Notes: a model not told the origin generated them from the letters alone. Counted from the first letter of the stretch, positions 1 through 8,971 are shown. The stretch: DNA of 60,980 bases from Ignavibacteria bacterium (GCA_025612375.1 JAAXKN010000029.1:1-60980); one strand, 5' to 3'. Numbers and translations: made by a program.

Positions 1-1
1 C

Positions 2-25
2 TTGGAAGAGTTTATGAAGGGCTGA
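2..25 (+). CDS. 3' end of fibre gene (partial)
   Basis: The first 27 bases are identical to 60720-60746 and in this frame encode LEEFMKG plus a stop, the exact C-terminus of the fibre gene ending at 60744. It is therefore the tail of that fibre gene, seen again because the contig wraps around, or the tail of a duplicated fibre gene. Confidence 0.6.
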   Translation: MEEFMKG

Positions 26-27
26 AA

Positions 28-282
28 ATGAAGGCAATCTTTGCGACACGGATGTTCCCAGGTGGCCCAGATCTACCGCGATGCGAGGCACAGGATGTCC
101 CGCAGTTGGTCTACACCGACGCGGACGGGGTAAGGCGTGGCGGCTTCACCTGCTTGGAGATGCTGGACGGTGGCCGGGTGCGGGTGGAGGTGACGGCCTC
201 TGAAACAACGATTCAGGTGATGCAGACCGACGGGCGCTACGAGTACGTGGAGACGGTGCCGGAAGAAACTCCAAACATCTAA
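28..282 (+). CDS. Small fibre-associated protein, copy 1
   Basis: An 84-residue acidic protein of unknown function starting two bases after the stop of the fibre remnant, so it is coupled to the fibre gene. It has no signal peptide or membrane segment. It shares 67 of 78 residues with the truncated protein at 60747-60980; substitutions cluster around residues 18-25 and 46-47. The fibre-plus-small-gene order suggests a fibre-assembly chaperone or fibre-associated partner, but that is inferred from position only. TerL begins 12 bases downstream. Confidence 0.7.
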   Translation: MKAIFATRMFPGGPDLPRCEAQDVPQLVYTDADGVRRGGFTCLEMLDGGRVRVEVTASETTIQVMQTDGRYEYVETVPEETPNI

Positions 283-294
283 TAGATAAACCTC

Positions 295-1635
295 ATGGCG
301 ACAAAACAACTTTGGACAATTCAAGACGGTAAATTAGTAGCTAATTTACACCCTGGTCAAGCTAAAGCATGGAATAGTGACAAGCGTTTTATCCTCATTT
401 TAGCAGGCTCACAGGGAGGAAAGACTAGTTTTGGGCCGCTATGGTTGCATCGTGAAATTGGTATTCGTGGCCCTGGCGACTACCTGTGCGTTACTGCCAG
501 TTTTCCATTGCTCGAATTAAAAATGTTGCCTGAGTTCAGGCGTTTGTTTGAATACACCCTGCATCTTGGTGAGTGGAAAGAGGCAAAGCATGCCTTTATT
601 TTCTCTAAAGAGGGTTGTATTAAAACATTCGGGCATGTGCCTGATGTAGAGACTCGTGTCATTTTTGCCTCAGCAGTTAATCCCGATTCGTTAGAATCGG
701 CAACTGCTAAGGCTGCTTGGTTAGATGAAGCCGGGCAAGACAAGTTTCGCCTAGTTGCTTATGAAGCAGTGCTACGGCGCGTCTCTCTGAATCGTGGCCG
801 TGTTTTATTAACCACTACGCCATATAATCTTGGCTGGCTGAAAAAACGGTTATACGATAAGTGGGTTAAAGGCGACCCGGACGTTGACGTAATTCAGTTT
901 TCTTCAACGCTCAATCCAGCGTTCTCGCAAGAAGAGTATGAATGGGCGAAGAAAAACCTTCCAGAGTGGCGTTTCCATCTCTTCTATGACGGCATGTTTG
1001 CTAAACCTGCCGGGTTAATTTACTCTGACTTTATCAACCTACCGCGTGAAGACGGCGGGCATGTGATTGAACCCATCCAAGCCTTGCCCTGGGGTTTAGA
1101 ACGTTATGGCGGTATTGATTTTGGCGCGACTAATCAGGTAGCACTCTGGATTGCTTATAATCCCGCTGTCGATGAATATTACGCCTACCGTGATTTAGAG
1201 TGTGGTAACTCCACTTCAGCGGAGGCAGCTAATCGCGTTTCCCGTGCTGATGAACATTATAATTTTACCATGTGGTTTGGGGGAGCACCTGGGGAAACAC
1301 AGCAACGCGCTGACTGGAATGATAATGGCGTTCCGGTTGACGAATTGCCATTTTCTGACGTAGAGGCTGGCATTGATCGCGTTACCGGCCTGTTTAGAAA
1401 TGACAAACTCTACATTTGCAGCAATCTGTCCGGCCTGATTGAAGAACTGGGCGATTACCGCCGCGACACGGACGATTCCGGTGATACTACGGATGATATT
1501 TTGAATAAGAAGCGTTATCATCACTTAGATGCACTGCGATACGCAGTTGTTGGCGCAACAGGCGGTAATTGGATGGAGCCTGCTGGAACCGGAGTGGCGC
1601 AGATGTTCGGCTTCTCCAGAAGGAGAATGGCATGA
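295..1635 (+). CDS. terL: Terminase large subunit
   Basis: A 446-residue packaging motor: ATPase plus nuclease that pumps and cuts DNA at the portal. A Walker-A-like loop GSQGGKTS lies at residues 38-45, with a Walker B/catalytic pair LDEAG about 145. The C-terminal RNase-H-like nuclease shows the first acidic residue in GIDFGATN (about 275) and the late acidic residue in YHHLDALRY (about 415). The length fits the family. ATG at 295; the stop overlaps the portal start (ATGA). The probable small subunit is about 4 kb upstream across the contig join, separated from TerL by fibre genes, which is an unusual order. Confidence 0.95.
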   Translation: MATKQLWTIQDGKLVANLHPGQAKAWNSDKRFILILAGSQGGKTSFGPLWLHREIGIRGPGDYLCVTASFPLLELKMLPEFRRLFEYTLHLGEWKEAKHAFIFSKEGCIKTFGHVPDVETRVIFASAVNPDSLESATAKAAWLDEAGQDKFRLVAYEAVLRRVSLNRGRVLLTTTPYNLGWLKKRLYDKWVKGDPDVDVIQFSSTLNPAFSQEEYEWAKKNLPEWRFHLFYDGMFAKPAGLIYSDFINLPREDGGHVIEPIQALPWGLERYGGIDFGATNQVALWIAYNPAVDEYYAYRDLECGNSTSAEAANRVSRADEHYNFTMWFGGAPGETQQRADWNDNGVPVDELPFSDVEAGIDRVTGLFRNDKLYICSNLSGLIEELGDYRRDTDDSGDTTDDILNKKRYHHLDALRYAVVGATGGNWMEPAGTGVAQMFGFSRRRMA

Positions 1636-3260
1636 TACCTTTTAATCGCATTACTAGTGCGGTGTCTGCCGCGTTAAGTAGTTTTCGTCAAGCATGGCTC
1701 GACCAAGGCACTTTATCGACACGTCACTTTCAAAAACGCGTTAATTACTATGATCGTTTGTGGGAATACTACAGCAATAACGCGTTTGAAAACCTGGATG
1801 TGTGGTCTGAATATAAACGGCAGCACGGATTGTATCGCTATATTCGGCAAATTTACAACCCGACTGCTCGTTTAGTGGAGTTTTACACCACTTTATACCC
1901 TGGCGTATTAACGACTGACGCGAAACGTGTTCCTGACGGCACCCCATTAGCAATTCCTCTGGCGCGAGATACTAGTCCTGAATTGCGTTCCGCCATTGGT
2001 TCGTTTTGGGAAATGAGCAACTGGCAGGAACAAATGCACGTTATGCTGCGCTATGCGGCTGCGCTTGGCAATGTTTTGGTAAAAATCAATGACGAAGTAG
2101 ATCGCGGGCGTGTTTCAGCACAGGTAGTTTGGCCTGGGCTAATTAGTGATATTGAATTGGATACCGCCGGTAACGTTCAACGTTATGTGCTTGAATACGA
2201 TATTGAAGATGAAGACGGAGGAATCAAACTATATCGTGAAGAAGTAGATAAAGAAAAGGTTTCCATCACGCTCGATGATAAACCGTACAATGCGAATGGC
2301 ATGGGGTCAACTTACGCTAACCCATACGGGTTTGTTCCGGCTTGTTGGCTGCGCTTTAACAACCTTGGCAGCGTCTACGGCGCTCCGGTTACTTGGCACT
2401 CGATTGGCAAGATTGACGAATTAAACAACCTTGCCAGTCAAACTCACGACCAGATCAATAAGATGCTGGAATCCCCCATCATGGTGAAGGGCGGGAAAAA
2501 CGTCCGCACTTTGCAGGATTTGATCGGAAGCCGTAAGACGCAACCAACTGCCGACGACCCGGATCCCTATTCCAGCCGTGACAGTTTGGATATTTTGTAT
2601 GGCCCGCCGGATGCCGGTCTGGAAACCCTCTCCTTTGATGTCAGTCAAGCAATGGAGGCGATTGAGGGAGTTATAAAAGAGTTAGAGAATGATTTCCCTG
2701 AGCTTTCGGTGTTCAACGTCTTGCGTCAAATGACTCAGACTACCGGGCCTGCAGTAGAAAAGCTGTCTTCTGATGTGAAATCGCGCTTCACTCGCACCGC
2801 TGCCGCCGCAGACCGGCAAACAGTCAAACTGATTCAAATGGGCCTCGCCATTGGGGGGTGGCGGGCGAATACCGGGGCCTGGACGGATCTCACCAGAAAG
2901 CAAGAAGTCTTTAAGCCTTTCAGCTTAGATAGCTATAAGGCTGGCGATCTGGACTTTGACATTGACATGCGCCCGCTGCTGCCTGATGCGAAAGGTGAAG
3001 TCTATACCGTTGAGGCTTCGCGCTGGACGGCGTTCCAACAAGCCCTTAATGCTGGTGCGCCGCTTGAGTTCTTGTTGCGTGATGACGGCTGGGATGAAAC
3101 TCGCATTACTGAATTTATTAAAGATTGCGATGGCCCAGTTGCAAAAAAGTTGCAAGAGATAAAAGACTCAGCAATGGCGAAACAAACTGAGTTGCAAAAG
3201 AGTCTAAATAGTAGTAAAGATTCTACGAGTAATCAGACTGACCGTAGCAGTCAAAACTAA
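1632..3260 (+). CDS. Portal protein
   Basis: A 542-residue protein directly after TerL, the usual portal position and size. The start at 1632 is chosen because it overlaps the TerL stop as ATGA and has GAAGGAGAA just upstream; an open extension to 1569 would overlap TerL by 67 bases. The polypeptide is acidic, has the mixed alpha/beta character of portals and ends in a Ser/Thr/Lys-rich tail. It forms the dodecameric DNA gate at one capsid vertex. No single catalytic motif exists for this family, so the call rests on size, composition and order. Confidence 0.85.
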   Translation: MIPFNRITSAVSAALSSFRQAWLDQGTLSTRHFQKRVNYYDRLWEYYSNNAFENLDVWSEYKRQHGLYRYIRQIYNPTARLVEFYTTLYPGVLTTDAKRVPDGTPLAIPLARDTSPELRSAIGSFWEMSNWQEQMHVMLRYAAALGNVLVKINDEVDRGRVSAQVVWPGLISDIELDTAGNVQRYVLEYDIEDEDGGIKLYREEVDKEKVSITLDDKPYNANGMGSTYANPYGFVPACWLRFNNLGSVYGAPVTWHSIGKIDELNNLASQTHDQINKMLESPIMVKGGKNVRTLQDLIGSRKTQPTADDPDPYSSRDSLDILYGPPDAGLETLSFDVSQAMEAIEGVIKELENDFPELSVFNVLRQMTQTTGPAVEKLSSDVKSRFTRTAAAADRQTVKLIQMGLAIGGWRANTGAWTDLTRKQEVFKPFSLDSYKAGDLDFDIDMRPLLPDAKGEVYTVEASRWTAFQQALNAGAPLEFLLRDDGWDETRITEFIKDCDGPVAKKLQEIKDSAMAKQTELQKSLNSSKDSTSNQTDRSSQN

Positions 3261-3302
3261 CCTTCAATCGAGTCGTTCACGTTAAGAACCGTGGAGGAAA
3301 AT

Positions 3303-3902
3303 ATGCCGCCGATTAAAAACGATCCAGAAAATCCTGCTCTCGACAAAGATGAAGAAATTGTCGATACAAACAAAGTTGATGTTCAGGATGATACTACTTC
3401 AGACAATGAAGATCCTGTCGAAAACACTGACAAAGACACTCCTGGTGTCAAGAAGCGCATTGATAAACTTGTTGAAGAACGCAACAAGTTGCGCCAGATG
3501 CTAGAGGAGCGAGAGCAGAAGGATCGAGAAGCTGAAGAGAAGCGCCAACGTGAAAATGGCGAGTTTGAACAACTTGCCAAGACATATAAGGCGCGGCTGG
3601 AAGAATTAGAGCCGAAACTGAAACAGGCTGAAGAGGTAAGCGAAAAATTCCGTGAAAAGGAACGGGAGCGTCTGATGAAAAAGATCGCCCGCCTGCCGGA
3701 AGGCATTCGCGCCCTGGCTCCTGATTTGGAAAGCACCGATCTCTTTAAGCTCAGTGAGTGGGCTGACAAAGCCTCGGAAACCGCGAAAACGGAAAGCGAA
3801 AAGCCGGGATTAGGGAAATCCCCTGATCCGGTTGGCGAAGCCGGTTCCGGTAAGCGAAAAGAAGAGGCAATGAAAGCGCAAAAAAGCATGTATCGTTTGT
3901 AG
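3303..3902 (+). CDS. Capsid scaffold protein
   Basis: A 199-residue, highly charged protein: an acidic N-terminal third, then a long Glu/Lys/Arg-rich coiled coil (about residues 50-135) and a basic C-terminus. This composition and the position between portal and capsid are typical of assembly scaffolds that template the procapsid and then leave. The ATG at 3303 follows GGAGGAAAAT; an upstream GTG at 3291 lies inside that ribosome site and is rejected. There is no protease gene or protease motif nearby, so scaffold exit without a dedicated protease is implied. Confidence 0.85.
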   Translation: MPPIKNDPENPALDKDEEIVDTNKVDVQDDTTSDNEDPVENTDKDTPGVKKRIDKLVEERNKLRQMLEEREQKDREAEEKRQRENGEFEQLAKTYKARLEELEPKLKQAEEVSEKFREKERERLMKKIARLPEGIRALAPDLESTDLFKLSEWADKASETAKTESEKPGLGKSPDPVGEAGSGKRKEEAMKAQKSMYRL

Positions 3903-3918
3903 AAAAGGATAATCCAAA

Positions 3919-4344
3919 ATGGCCGATATTTCTTTAACGACCGCCACGGTTTTTCGTATCGTGGAGAGCTTGCGGCAGTTTTCTGCCGTGGCTGGTGAGG
4001 ATCTCGCTGCTGGTGACATCGTGCGCATCGTTGCCGCCGACGCTGGGGCTGGGTGCGTTGTCAAAGCGGATGCTTCCGCTGCCGGAACCGCAGACGCCAA
4101 GGGCATTGTTTTGAAGAAAGCATCCTCTGGCATGGCGGTAACCGTCTTGTGTGAAGGCATTGTTGATGGTTACGATTTGACTGGGCAAGGCTATGGTGTG
4201 TTGCTGTATCTGTCTGATACCGCTGGCGCTTTTGGCGATGCCGCAGGCACCACGAGTGTCAAGATTGGCTACGTGATGCCGGTGCCGAACAGTATCCCCG
4301 GTCAGGCGTTTGACAAGATGGTTTATGTCAACTTCACCCTCTAA
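3919..4344 (+). CDS. Capsid decoration/stabilising protein (DUF2190-like)
   Basis: A 141-residue Ala/Gly/Val-rich beta protein just before the major capsid gene. The repeated small beta elements (around GEDLAAGDIVRIVA and ASAAGTADAKGIVLKKASSG) resemble DUF2190 capsid cement proteins, which bind outside the lattice. The start is preceded by AAAAGGAT. The gene sits in the scaffold-decoration-capsid order common in siphophages. The function is inferred from family resemblance and context. Confidence 0.75.
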   Translation: MADISLTTATVFRIVESLRQFSAVAGEDLAAGDIVRIVAADAGAGCVVKADASAAGTADAKGIVLKKASSGMAVTVLCEGIVDGYDLTGQGYGVLLYLSDTAGAFGDAAGTTSVKIGYVMPVPNSIPGQAFDKMVYVNFTL

Positions 4345-4360
4345 GATTTGGAGATAAACA

Positions 4361-5419
4361 GTGCCTATTTTATATGGTTTCAACGACCTGCGCCATTTGT
4401 TTAGTCAGCGCGTGACTGAAGCTGGCGTAGAAATTATCGGCAAGGCTATCGACGCCTCGGTTGCCGTGCATAATCAGGCGGTAACCGCGCTTTTTGACAC
4501 CCTGGTGGAGCGTACGACTGAGTTTAAGACCGTTTACAAGACTAGCTCGCTCGCTTCGCTGCAGCCCTTAGATGAATTTGGACGTGCGCGGCCTATCGTG
4601 GTTGGGGGCAGCTATGAATTAGGCTACCCGATCCAGTCCGCCGGTATTGCCTGGGCGCGAACGCGCAAGGCGGCAGTAAAAATGACGGTGGAAGAGGTTA
4701 ATGACCTGCTGGTAACGCTGTTTGACGCGGATGTGCGTTGGCTGCGCACGCAGATGCTCACCGCCTTGTTCCGCGCCGCCGACTGGAGTTTTGCCGACGA
4801 GGAACACGGCACGCTAACCGTAAAACCGCTTGCGAATAATGATACCGTGGTTTACATGAAGCGCAACGACACGGAATACGGTAGCACCGACAATCACCTG
4901 TTGGCGCAGGCGACTTTCGCGGAGGCGAACCCGTATCTCTCTCTGGCGAATACGCTGCGTGAACACCCGGACAACGAAGGCCAAGTAGTGACCCTGATTG
5001 CCGAGGATTTGCAGGATGAAACCGAAGCGTTGACCTCCTTCATGGAAGCTCCTGACCCGAATATCACGCCCGGCAACGCGGACGCGACCTTGAATAGCGA
5101 TGGCCCGAACTCCATCGTTCCCGGCGAAAAGTTGGGCTACGACAAGAGTTCGCGTTCCTGGATCCGCACCTGGGATATTCTGCCTTCTGGTTATATGATC
5201 TCCTATATGACCAATGGCGTGAAGCCACTGCGCATGCGCGAAGACCCGGATTTTCCTGGCTTCGCCGCTATCGCCGAGCGCGAAGACCATCCGTATTGGG
5301 AGCGCCAGTATGAGCGCACTGCCGGTTTCGGCGCATACAACCGCACTGGCGCGGCAGTAATGCGTATTGGCAATGCAAATTACGCTGCTCCGACCGGATA
5401 TGCCACTCCGCATATCTAA
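4361..5419 (+). CDS. Major capsid protein
   Basis: A 352-residue protein, probably HK97 fold, with a GTG start at 4361 preceded by TTGGAGAT. The N-terminal region has the long helical/extended segment (FDTLVERTTEFKT) that forms the N-arm and E-loop in this family; the body is mixed alpha/beta. No cleavage site or protease gene is visible, in line with a gene lacking a delta domain. A strong stem-loop follows the stop, which would let this gene be expressed more highly than the next ones. Confidence 0.85.
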   Translation: MPILYGFNDLRHLFSQRVTEAGVEIIGKAIDASVAVHNQAVTALFDTLVERTTEFKTVYKTSSLASLQPLDEFGRARPIVVGGSYELGYPIQSAGIAWARTRKAAVKMTVEEVNDLLVTLFDADVRWLRTQMLTALFRAADWSFADEEHGTLTVKPLANNDTVVYMKRNDTEYGSTDNHLLAQATFAEANPYLSLANTLREHPDNEGQVVTLIAEDLQDETEALTSFMEAPDPNITPGNADATLNSDGPNSIVPGEKLGYDKSSRSWIRTWDILPSGYMISYMTNGVKPLRMREDPDFPGFAAIAEREDHPYWERQYERTAGFGAYNRTGAAVMRIGNANYAAPTGYATPHI

Positions 5420-5430
5420 TGTTCTAACTG

Positions 5431-5456
5431 AGCGCCCTACGTCATTGTAGGGCGCT
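5431..5456 (+). terminator. Stem-loop after capsid gene
   Basis: AGCGCCCTAC and its exact complement GTAGGGCGCT surround a 6-base loop 11 bases after the capsid stop. The run of T after it is weak (GGAGGTTTT, which is also the next ribosome site), so it is more likely a leaky attenuator or 3' mRNA stabiliser than a full terminator. Confidence 0.6.
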
Positions 5457-5467
5457 CTGGAGGTTTT

Positions 5468-5743
5468 ATGGCAAGTATCGCTGCGCTTGAGCGCATGAAC
5501 AAAGAATGTCTCGATGGTTTGGTTGAAATTACTGCCAGGATTGCTGACAAATTTGGTGTCGAACCTTATCAAAACATTGGACGTATTACCCCTCAGTTTC
5601 GCACATTACGTACTTTAGAGAGTGTAAAAAGGACACTTGATCTTGTTTACGAAAAGTGTGATAATAAGGTCGAGGAAAAAGCTGAAACGGTTGCAGTAAA
5701 AACGAAACCAGGCAAGGATAACCCATTCAAGCGGAGTAAGTAA
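5468..5743 (+). CDS. Small head-module protein, unknown
   Basis: A 91-residue protein with a predicted helical N-terminal two thirds and a Lys-rich tail (KTKPGKDNPFKRSK). It is preceded by CTGGAGGTTTT and overlaps the next start (TAATG). It lies between capsid and connector genes, where many phages carry a head-tail joining or capsid-associated protein. I do not recognise the family. Confidence 0.7.
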   Translation: MASIAALERMNKECLDGLVEITARIADKFGVEPYQNIGRITPQFRTLRTLESVKRTLDLVYEKCDNKVEEKAETVAVKTKPGKDNPFKRSK

Positions 5744-6198
5744 TGGCATATACAAGAATATCAGCAGTTAGTTTTATTGCTGGCGAATATGCAGCGTTGA
5801 TTAACGAAACCAAGCTATCTCCCGACCTTACCGGCCTTAGTAGCATCATTGATAACGCCTTTTTAGCATACAAGCCAGCCAATTACGAAACCTTGAGCAC
5901 CATGGAGGTGCTCAGTGCCGATGTTCCTGGTGTGCAAGCCCTGCTGAAATTCTACGCGCTGAATAAATTCGCCTCGATTTTAGCGACACGCGTTGACCTC
6001 TATACGGACACCCCAAGTCCAGACGCGAAACGTAGTCAGGCTTTCAAAAACGTAATGCAACTCCTCCAAATGGCGAAAGCAGAAGCTATCGGCTACGGCT
6101 ATCTTTCCGAATTAGCCGATGAAGATTCCGGTTCGTTTCAACGCATCGTTTACAATACAGATAAAGTTGAACCACGAACGGATAGCGAATATGCCTAG
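5743..6198 (+). CDS. Head-tail connector (adaptor) protein
   Basis: A 151-residue protein in the slot of the gp6/gp15-type adaptor that binds beneath the portal. It is largely helical with the central run FYALNKFASILATRVDLYTD. The start overlaps the preceding stop. Its last 8 bases overlap the next gene. The call is positional; the sequence shows no decisive motif. Confidence 0.6.
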   Translation: MAYTRISAVSFIAGEYAALINETKLSPDLTGLSSIIDNAFLAYKPANYETLSTMEVLSADVPGVQALLKFYALNKFASILATRVDLYTDTPSPDAKRSQAFKNVMQLLQMAKAEAIGYGYLSELADEDSGSFQRIVYNTDKVEPRTDSEYA

Positions 6199-6676
6199 GG
6201 ATAGAGTAGTAATCCTCATTGCTTCAGACCGCGATGATTTGCGTCGAGTAATGAACACGGTTCGTAAGTCAATCCAGGATTTAAGGCCAGTATTTACCGA
6301 TCATATTAGGCCCTACATGGTGGACAATATGATCAGTGCGTTTGATAGCGAGTCTGCACCGGAAGGCGGGCCATGGGCACCGCTAAATAAAAGCTACGAA
6401 GCGAGACGGGTACGTGAGGGCACCGGAACCACCAAGCTACGGCGTTGGTGGGATATGTTCGTGAGCCTTACTTCTGAATCCCATCCTGAAAATATTACGG
6501 ACATCCACAAGCAAGGAATGACGATTGGCAGTCAGGATTCTACCGCCGCTTGGAATAACTTTGGTTTGCCAAACCGCCGCACCCCTTTACCACAGCGCCA
6601 GTTCGCTGATATTACCGACGCAAACGTTGACGCCATTGGCGATATGATTTTTGACCATGTGATTGAGGCTATTTGA
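6191..6676 (+). CDS. Tail completion / virion morphogenesis protein (Mu gpG-like)
   Basis: A 161-residue protein matching the layout of the phage virion morphogenesis family (PF05069-type): helical N-terminus, then GGPWAPLNKSYEARR, a residue stretch with a conserved tryptophan pair, TIGSQDSTAAWNNFGLP and a closing LPQRQFADI, equivalent to the family's P-x-R-x-F end motif. The start ATG at 6191 overlaps the previous stop by 8 bases; a longer reading to 6119 would bury in the upstream gene. Its role is to close or join the tail end. Confidence 0.75.
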   Translation: MPRDRVVILIASDRDDLRRVMNTVRKSIQDLRPVFTDHIRPYMVDNMISAFDSESAPEGGPWAPLNKSYEARRVREGTGTTKLRRWWDMFVSLTSESHPENITDIHKQGMTIGSQDSTAAWNNFGLPNRRTPLPQRQFADITDANVDAIGDMIFDHVIEAI

Positions 6677-7149
6677 TGGCTAACTCTCTTTCAATGATTT
6701 GGGATAACCTGTATGGGATTATCAAAGACGACGCGGTGTTTGCCAATACTGCTGTTTCGCAGGATGTGTTTGATTCGATCCCGGAAGAGGTGGATGCGGC
6801 AGAAGCATCCTTTCCACGAGTAAGCGTTTTTTATCTGCAAGGCACTAAAATTCAGGAAGTGCGGCCAGCAGTCGCCAGTAATGGAGATCGGGAGTGGACA
6901 ACGATTTTTGTGTCCGTGGTCGCTAAAGATGATACTGGCCCTGTCGCTTCGGCAAAATCCTGTTTGGATCTGGTGGATGTGATTAAGGCTATCGTCAAAA
7001 GCAATCGGGGCTTGCTTTACAAGGGCACTCCGGCTGCAGAGACTGTCCGAGTCGATTCGGTGAGCTTTAAGACGCGCAAGGATTTATCGGAACAGTCTTG
7101 GTATAGTTTAGCTGCGATTCGGATTGAAGTAGTAAATAGGAGAGATTAA
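6676..7149 (+). CDS. Tail terminator-like protein
   Basis: A 157-residue alpha/beta protein between the completion protein and the tail tube, the position of the tail terminator that caps tail growth. The ATG at 6676 overlaps the upstream TGA (TGATG). Features are alternating beta strands ending WYSLAAIRIEVVNRR, typical of the terminator fold's edge strand. Assignment by size and order. Confidence 0.6.
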   Translation: MANSLSMIWDNLYGIIKDDAVFANTAVSQDVFDSIPEEVDAAEASFPRVSVFYLQGTKIQEVRPAVASNGDREWTTIFVSVVAKDDTGPVASAKSCLDLVDVIKAIVKSNRGLLYKGTPAAETVRVDSVSFKTRKDLSEQSWYSLAAIRIEVVNRRD

Positions 7150-7150
7150 A

Positions 7151-7366
7151 TTGGCATATTATAAATTACGTGGCGAATACCCTGCCGATACCGCGCTACT
7201 GCCGGACGGCAATGTAGCAAACAAAAAGTCTCCGGTCGATATTACCGATACACGTATTTTGCAGGAGATCGAAGAGGGCAGGCGACCATATCTCTATCAA
7301 TGTAAAGAGAGTGAGTATGGTCAGATTGATCCCGAACCGGATTGCGTGACCTGCGGCTCGAACTAA
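7151..7366 (+). CDS. Small tail-module protein, unknown
   Basis: A 71-residue protein with a TTG start at 7151 placed 8 bases after AGGAGAG. The C-terminus has two cysteines (CVTCG). Function unknown; it lies between terminator and tube genes, where short DUF proteins are common. A start at another codon is not available in frame. Confidence 0.65.
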   Translation: MAYYKLRGEYPADTALLPDGNVANKKSPVDITDTRILQEIEEGRRPYLYQCKESEYGQIDPEPDCVTCGSN

Positions 7367-7377
7367 GGAGATAGAAA

Positions 7378-8364
7378 ATGGCTCGAACAACTGTTCCGGT
7401 TGAGAAAATATTGGAGGTGCATCCTACCTGGGTGGCCGAGGCAACTCCGGGTGTGCCTGTTGCTGGTGGAGTAAGCACCGACCGGATGAGTCGCGGGCGC
7501 GTTTACATGCACGCCAACGTGCAAACCCAACGCCATGTAGGAGGGATCACTGACCGGCGTGGCGGGATTATCCGCGCTGGCATCGACTCCCTCGAATTAG
7601 AGATGCAGGGCATTGATTTTATCGTCAACGCCCTACGCAAAACTGGCTCCGCCTGGGCACCGGACGGCAAGTGCCCATCTATGACTATGACTGCCGGTAG
7701 CAGCAAGGAAGGCTTAAAGCTCTGGGGATGTGTGATTGATAGCCTGGATCTGGAGCAGGAATATACCGAAGATTCCGAAGTGCTCAAGGGCACATTTAGC
7801 ATCCTTGCTCTTGGCGGGCAGATTGTGAATAATCTCACGAATACTGCCCTGAACGATCCGGTCTTGCGCGGTTGGCAGTCGGTAGCGGCATTAACTGGGC
7901 CGACGGTTCCCACTGGCGGTTTTCGGATTCGCAGTTGGAAGATTGGCCTGAAGAACAACCATAAATACATGACCTATGGCGATAAGATTGCTAACACCAC
8001 GCCGCGCACTGGCTCCAGCATTCGTGAAGCCTACGAACTGAAACCGGGCGAGGAAGAGGTTACCTTTGAGGGCACCTGTGAAGTGCCGATGGATTGGGCT
8101 GCGGCGAACAGTAGCGATTTTGCTGCCGCGTGTTTCCAGCCCGGTTCTGTTGGGGCAACGATTACTTACACCAACTGCGGCGATACAGGCAATCCGTTCA
8201 TTGCTACCTTGAGCAATATGTCGGTAGACAACGACTTCGGCTTTGAGTATGAGTGTGACGCTACCAATGGCGCAAGCGAGCCGGTGCATGTGTTTAGTTT
8301 CAAGACCAGCAAGACAAATCCTTATCTGCAAAGTTTGGCATTTAGCGAACAAACTGGGGTTTAA
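7378..8364 (+). CDS. Major tail (tube) protein
   Basis: A 328-residue protein, preceded by AAGGAGATAG, in the expected place before the chaperone pair. Beta-rich with Gly/Thr/Ser-rich strands such as YTEDSEVLKGTFSILALGG and GFEYECDATNG, consistent with the stacked-hexamer tube fold. Longer than minimal tube proteins, so an Ig-like decoration domain may be present but is not clear by eye. Confidence 0.8.
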   Translation: MARTTVPVEKILEVHPTWVAEATPGVPVAGGVSTDRMSRGRVYMHANVQTQRHVGGITDRRGGIIRAGIDSLELEMQGIDFIVNALRKTGSAWAPDGKCPSMTMTAGSSKEGLKLWGCVIDSLDLEQEYTEDSEVLKGTFSILALGGQIVNNLTNTALNDPVLRGWQSVAALTGPTVPTGGFRIRSWKIGLKNNHKYMTYGDKIANTTPRTGSSIREAYELKPGEEEVTFEGTCEVPMDWAAANSSDFAAACFQPGSVGATITYTNCGDTGNPFIATLSNMSVDNDFGFEYECDATNGASEPVHVFSFKTSKTNPYLQSLAFSEQTGV

Positions 8365-8378
8365 CGAAAGGTTGGATA

Positions 8379-8771
8379 ATGCGGATTTCTCCGTTTCTGA
8401 AAAAAGTCACGATTGATGATGCGACGTTCTATCTGAAAATTAGCTATGGCGCAAAAGTAGCGTACGCCAAGTTACTGAAACTTGGCGAAGTGAGTGGCGC
8501 GGACGCGGAAGGCAATGCGACCGTTTCCCTGGATGGCATGGACATGGGCGATCTGGTGAAGATCACCGTGGATAACAATGTTGTTCAGGGTTGGGATAAT
8601 CTGCAAACCGAGTTTGAAGACAATACTGGCGAGCTGATTGTGAAAGAGTATCCGTTTAGCTTGGAGAACGTGCGCAACCTACCGGGTGATCTCTTGATCG
8701 AAATCGCGACTCAGGCGCTTGGCCTTGCCTTTAACAGCCGGGGAAACGCGACAAGCTCCGAGAACAAGTAA
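8379..8771 (+). CDS. Tail assembly chaperone, short form
   Basis: A 130-residue protein immediately before the second chaperone frame and the tape measure, the position of lambda gpG. Codons 122-123 (GGA AAC) form part of a GGGAAAC slippery heptamer in the correct phase, so a fraction of ribosomes should shift -1 and make a roughly 197-residue fusion (123 residues from this frame plus 74 from the next). Chaperones of this type coat the tape-measure protein during tail assembly and are absent from the virion. Confidence 0.85.
   Translation: MRISPFLKKVTIDDATFYLKISYGAKVAYAKLLKLGEVSGADAEGNATVSLDGMDMGDLVKITVDNNVVQGWDNLQTEFEDNTGELIVKEYPFSLENVRNLPGDLLIEIATQALGLAFNSRGNATSSENK
8741..8747 (+). promoter_or_regulatory. 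-1 ribosomal frameshift site GGGAAAC
   Basis: The heptamer reads G GGA AAC in the frame of the short chaperone, the X XXY YYZ form. The -1 frame is open from 8735, just upstream of the slip site, through 8971. The zero-frame stop follows 8 codons later (8769). Lambda G/GT uses the close relative GGGAAAG. Confidence 0.85.
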
Positions 8772-8971
8772 AAAAGATGGTGAATGGTAGCGCCGTGCGG
8801 GATCCAGAGGTCAGTATTGTCCTTGATGCTCTTGCACGGCGCTATCCTGCATATAAAGCAGAAGACTTGTTATCGGAGCACGCCGAGATTGTCGAAGATT
8901 GGCTGCTAATCGCGGAAGAAGAATACAAAAAAGAAGAAAGCGAAAGAAAGAAAGCAGAACATGGCCGCTAA
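8747..8971 (+). CDS. Tail assembly chaperone, frameshift extension
   Basis: The -1 frame entered at GGGAAAC adds 74 residues, RDKLREQVKKMVNG onwards, to the first 123 of the upstream protein. An internal ATG at 8777 could start a 64-residue product, but it lacks a good ribosome site. The segment is helical and ends in a Glu/Lys-rich tail, like the T part of lambda gpGT, which recruits tail tube subunits. Confidence 0.8.
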   Translation, partial: RDKLREQVKKMVNGSAVRDPEVSIVLDALARRYPAYKAEDLLSEHAEIVEDWLLIAEEEYKKEESERKKAEHGR

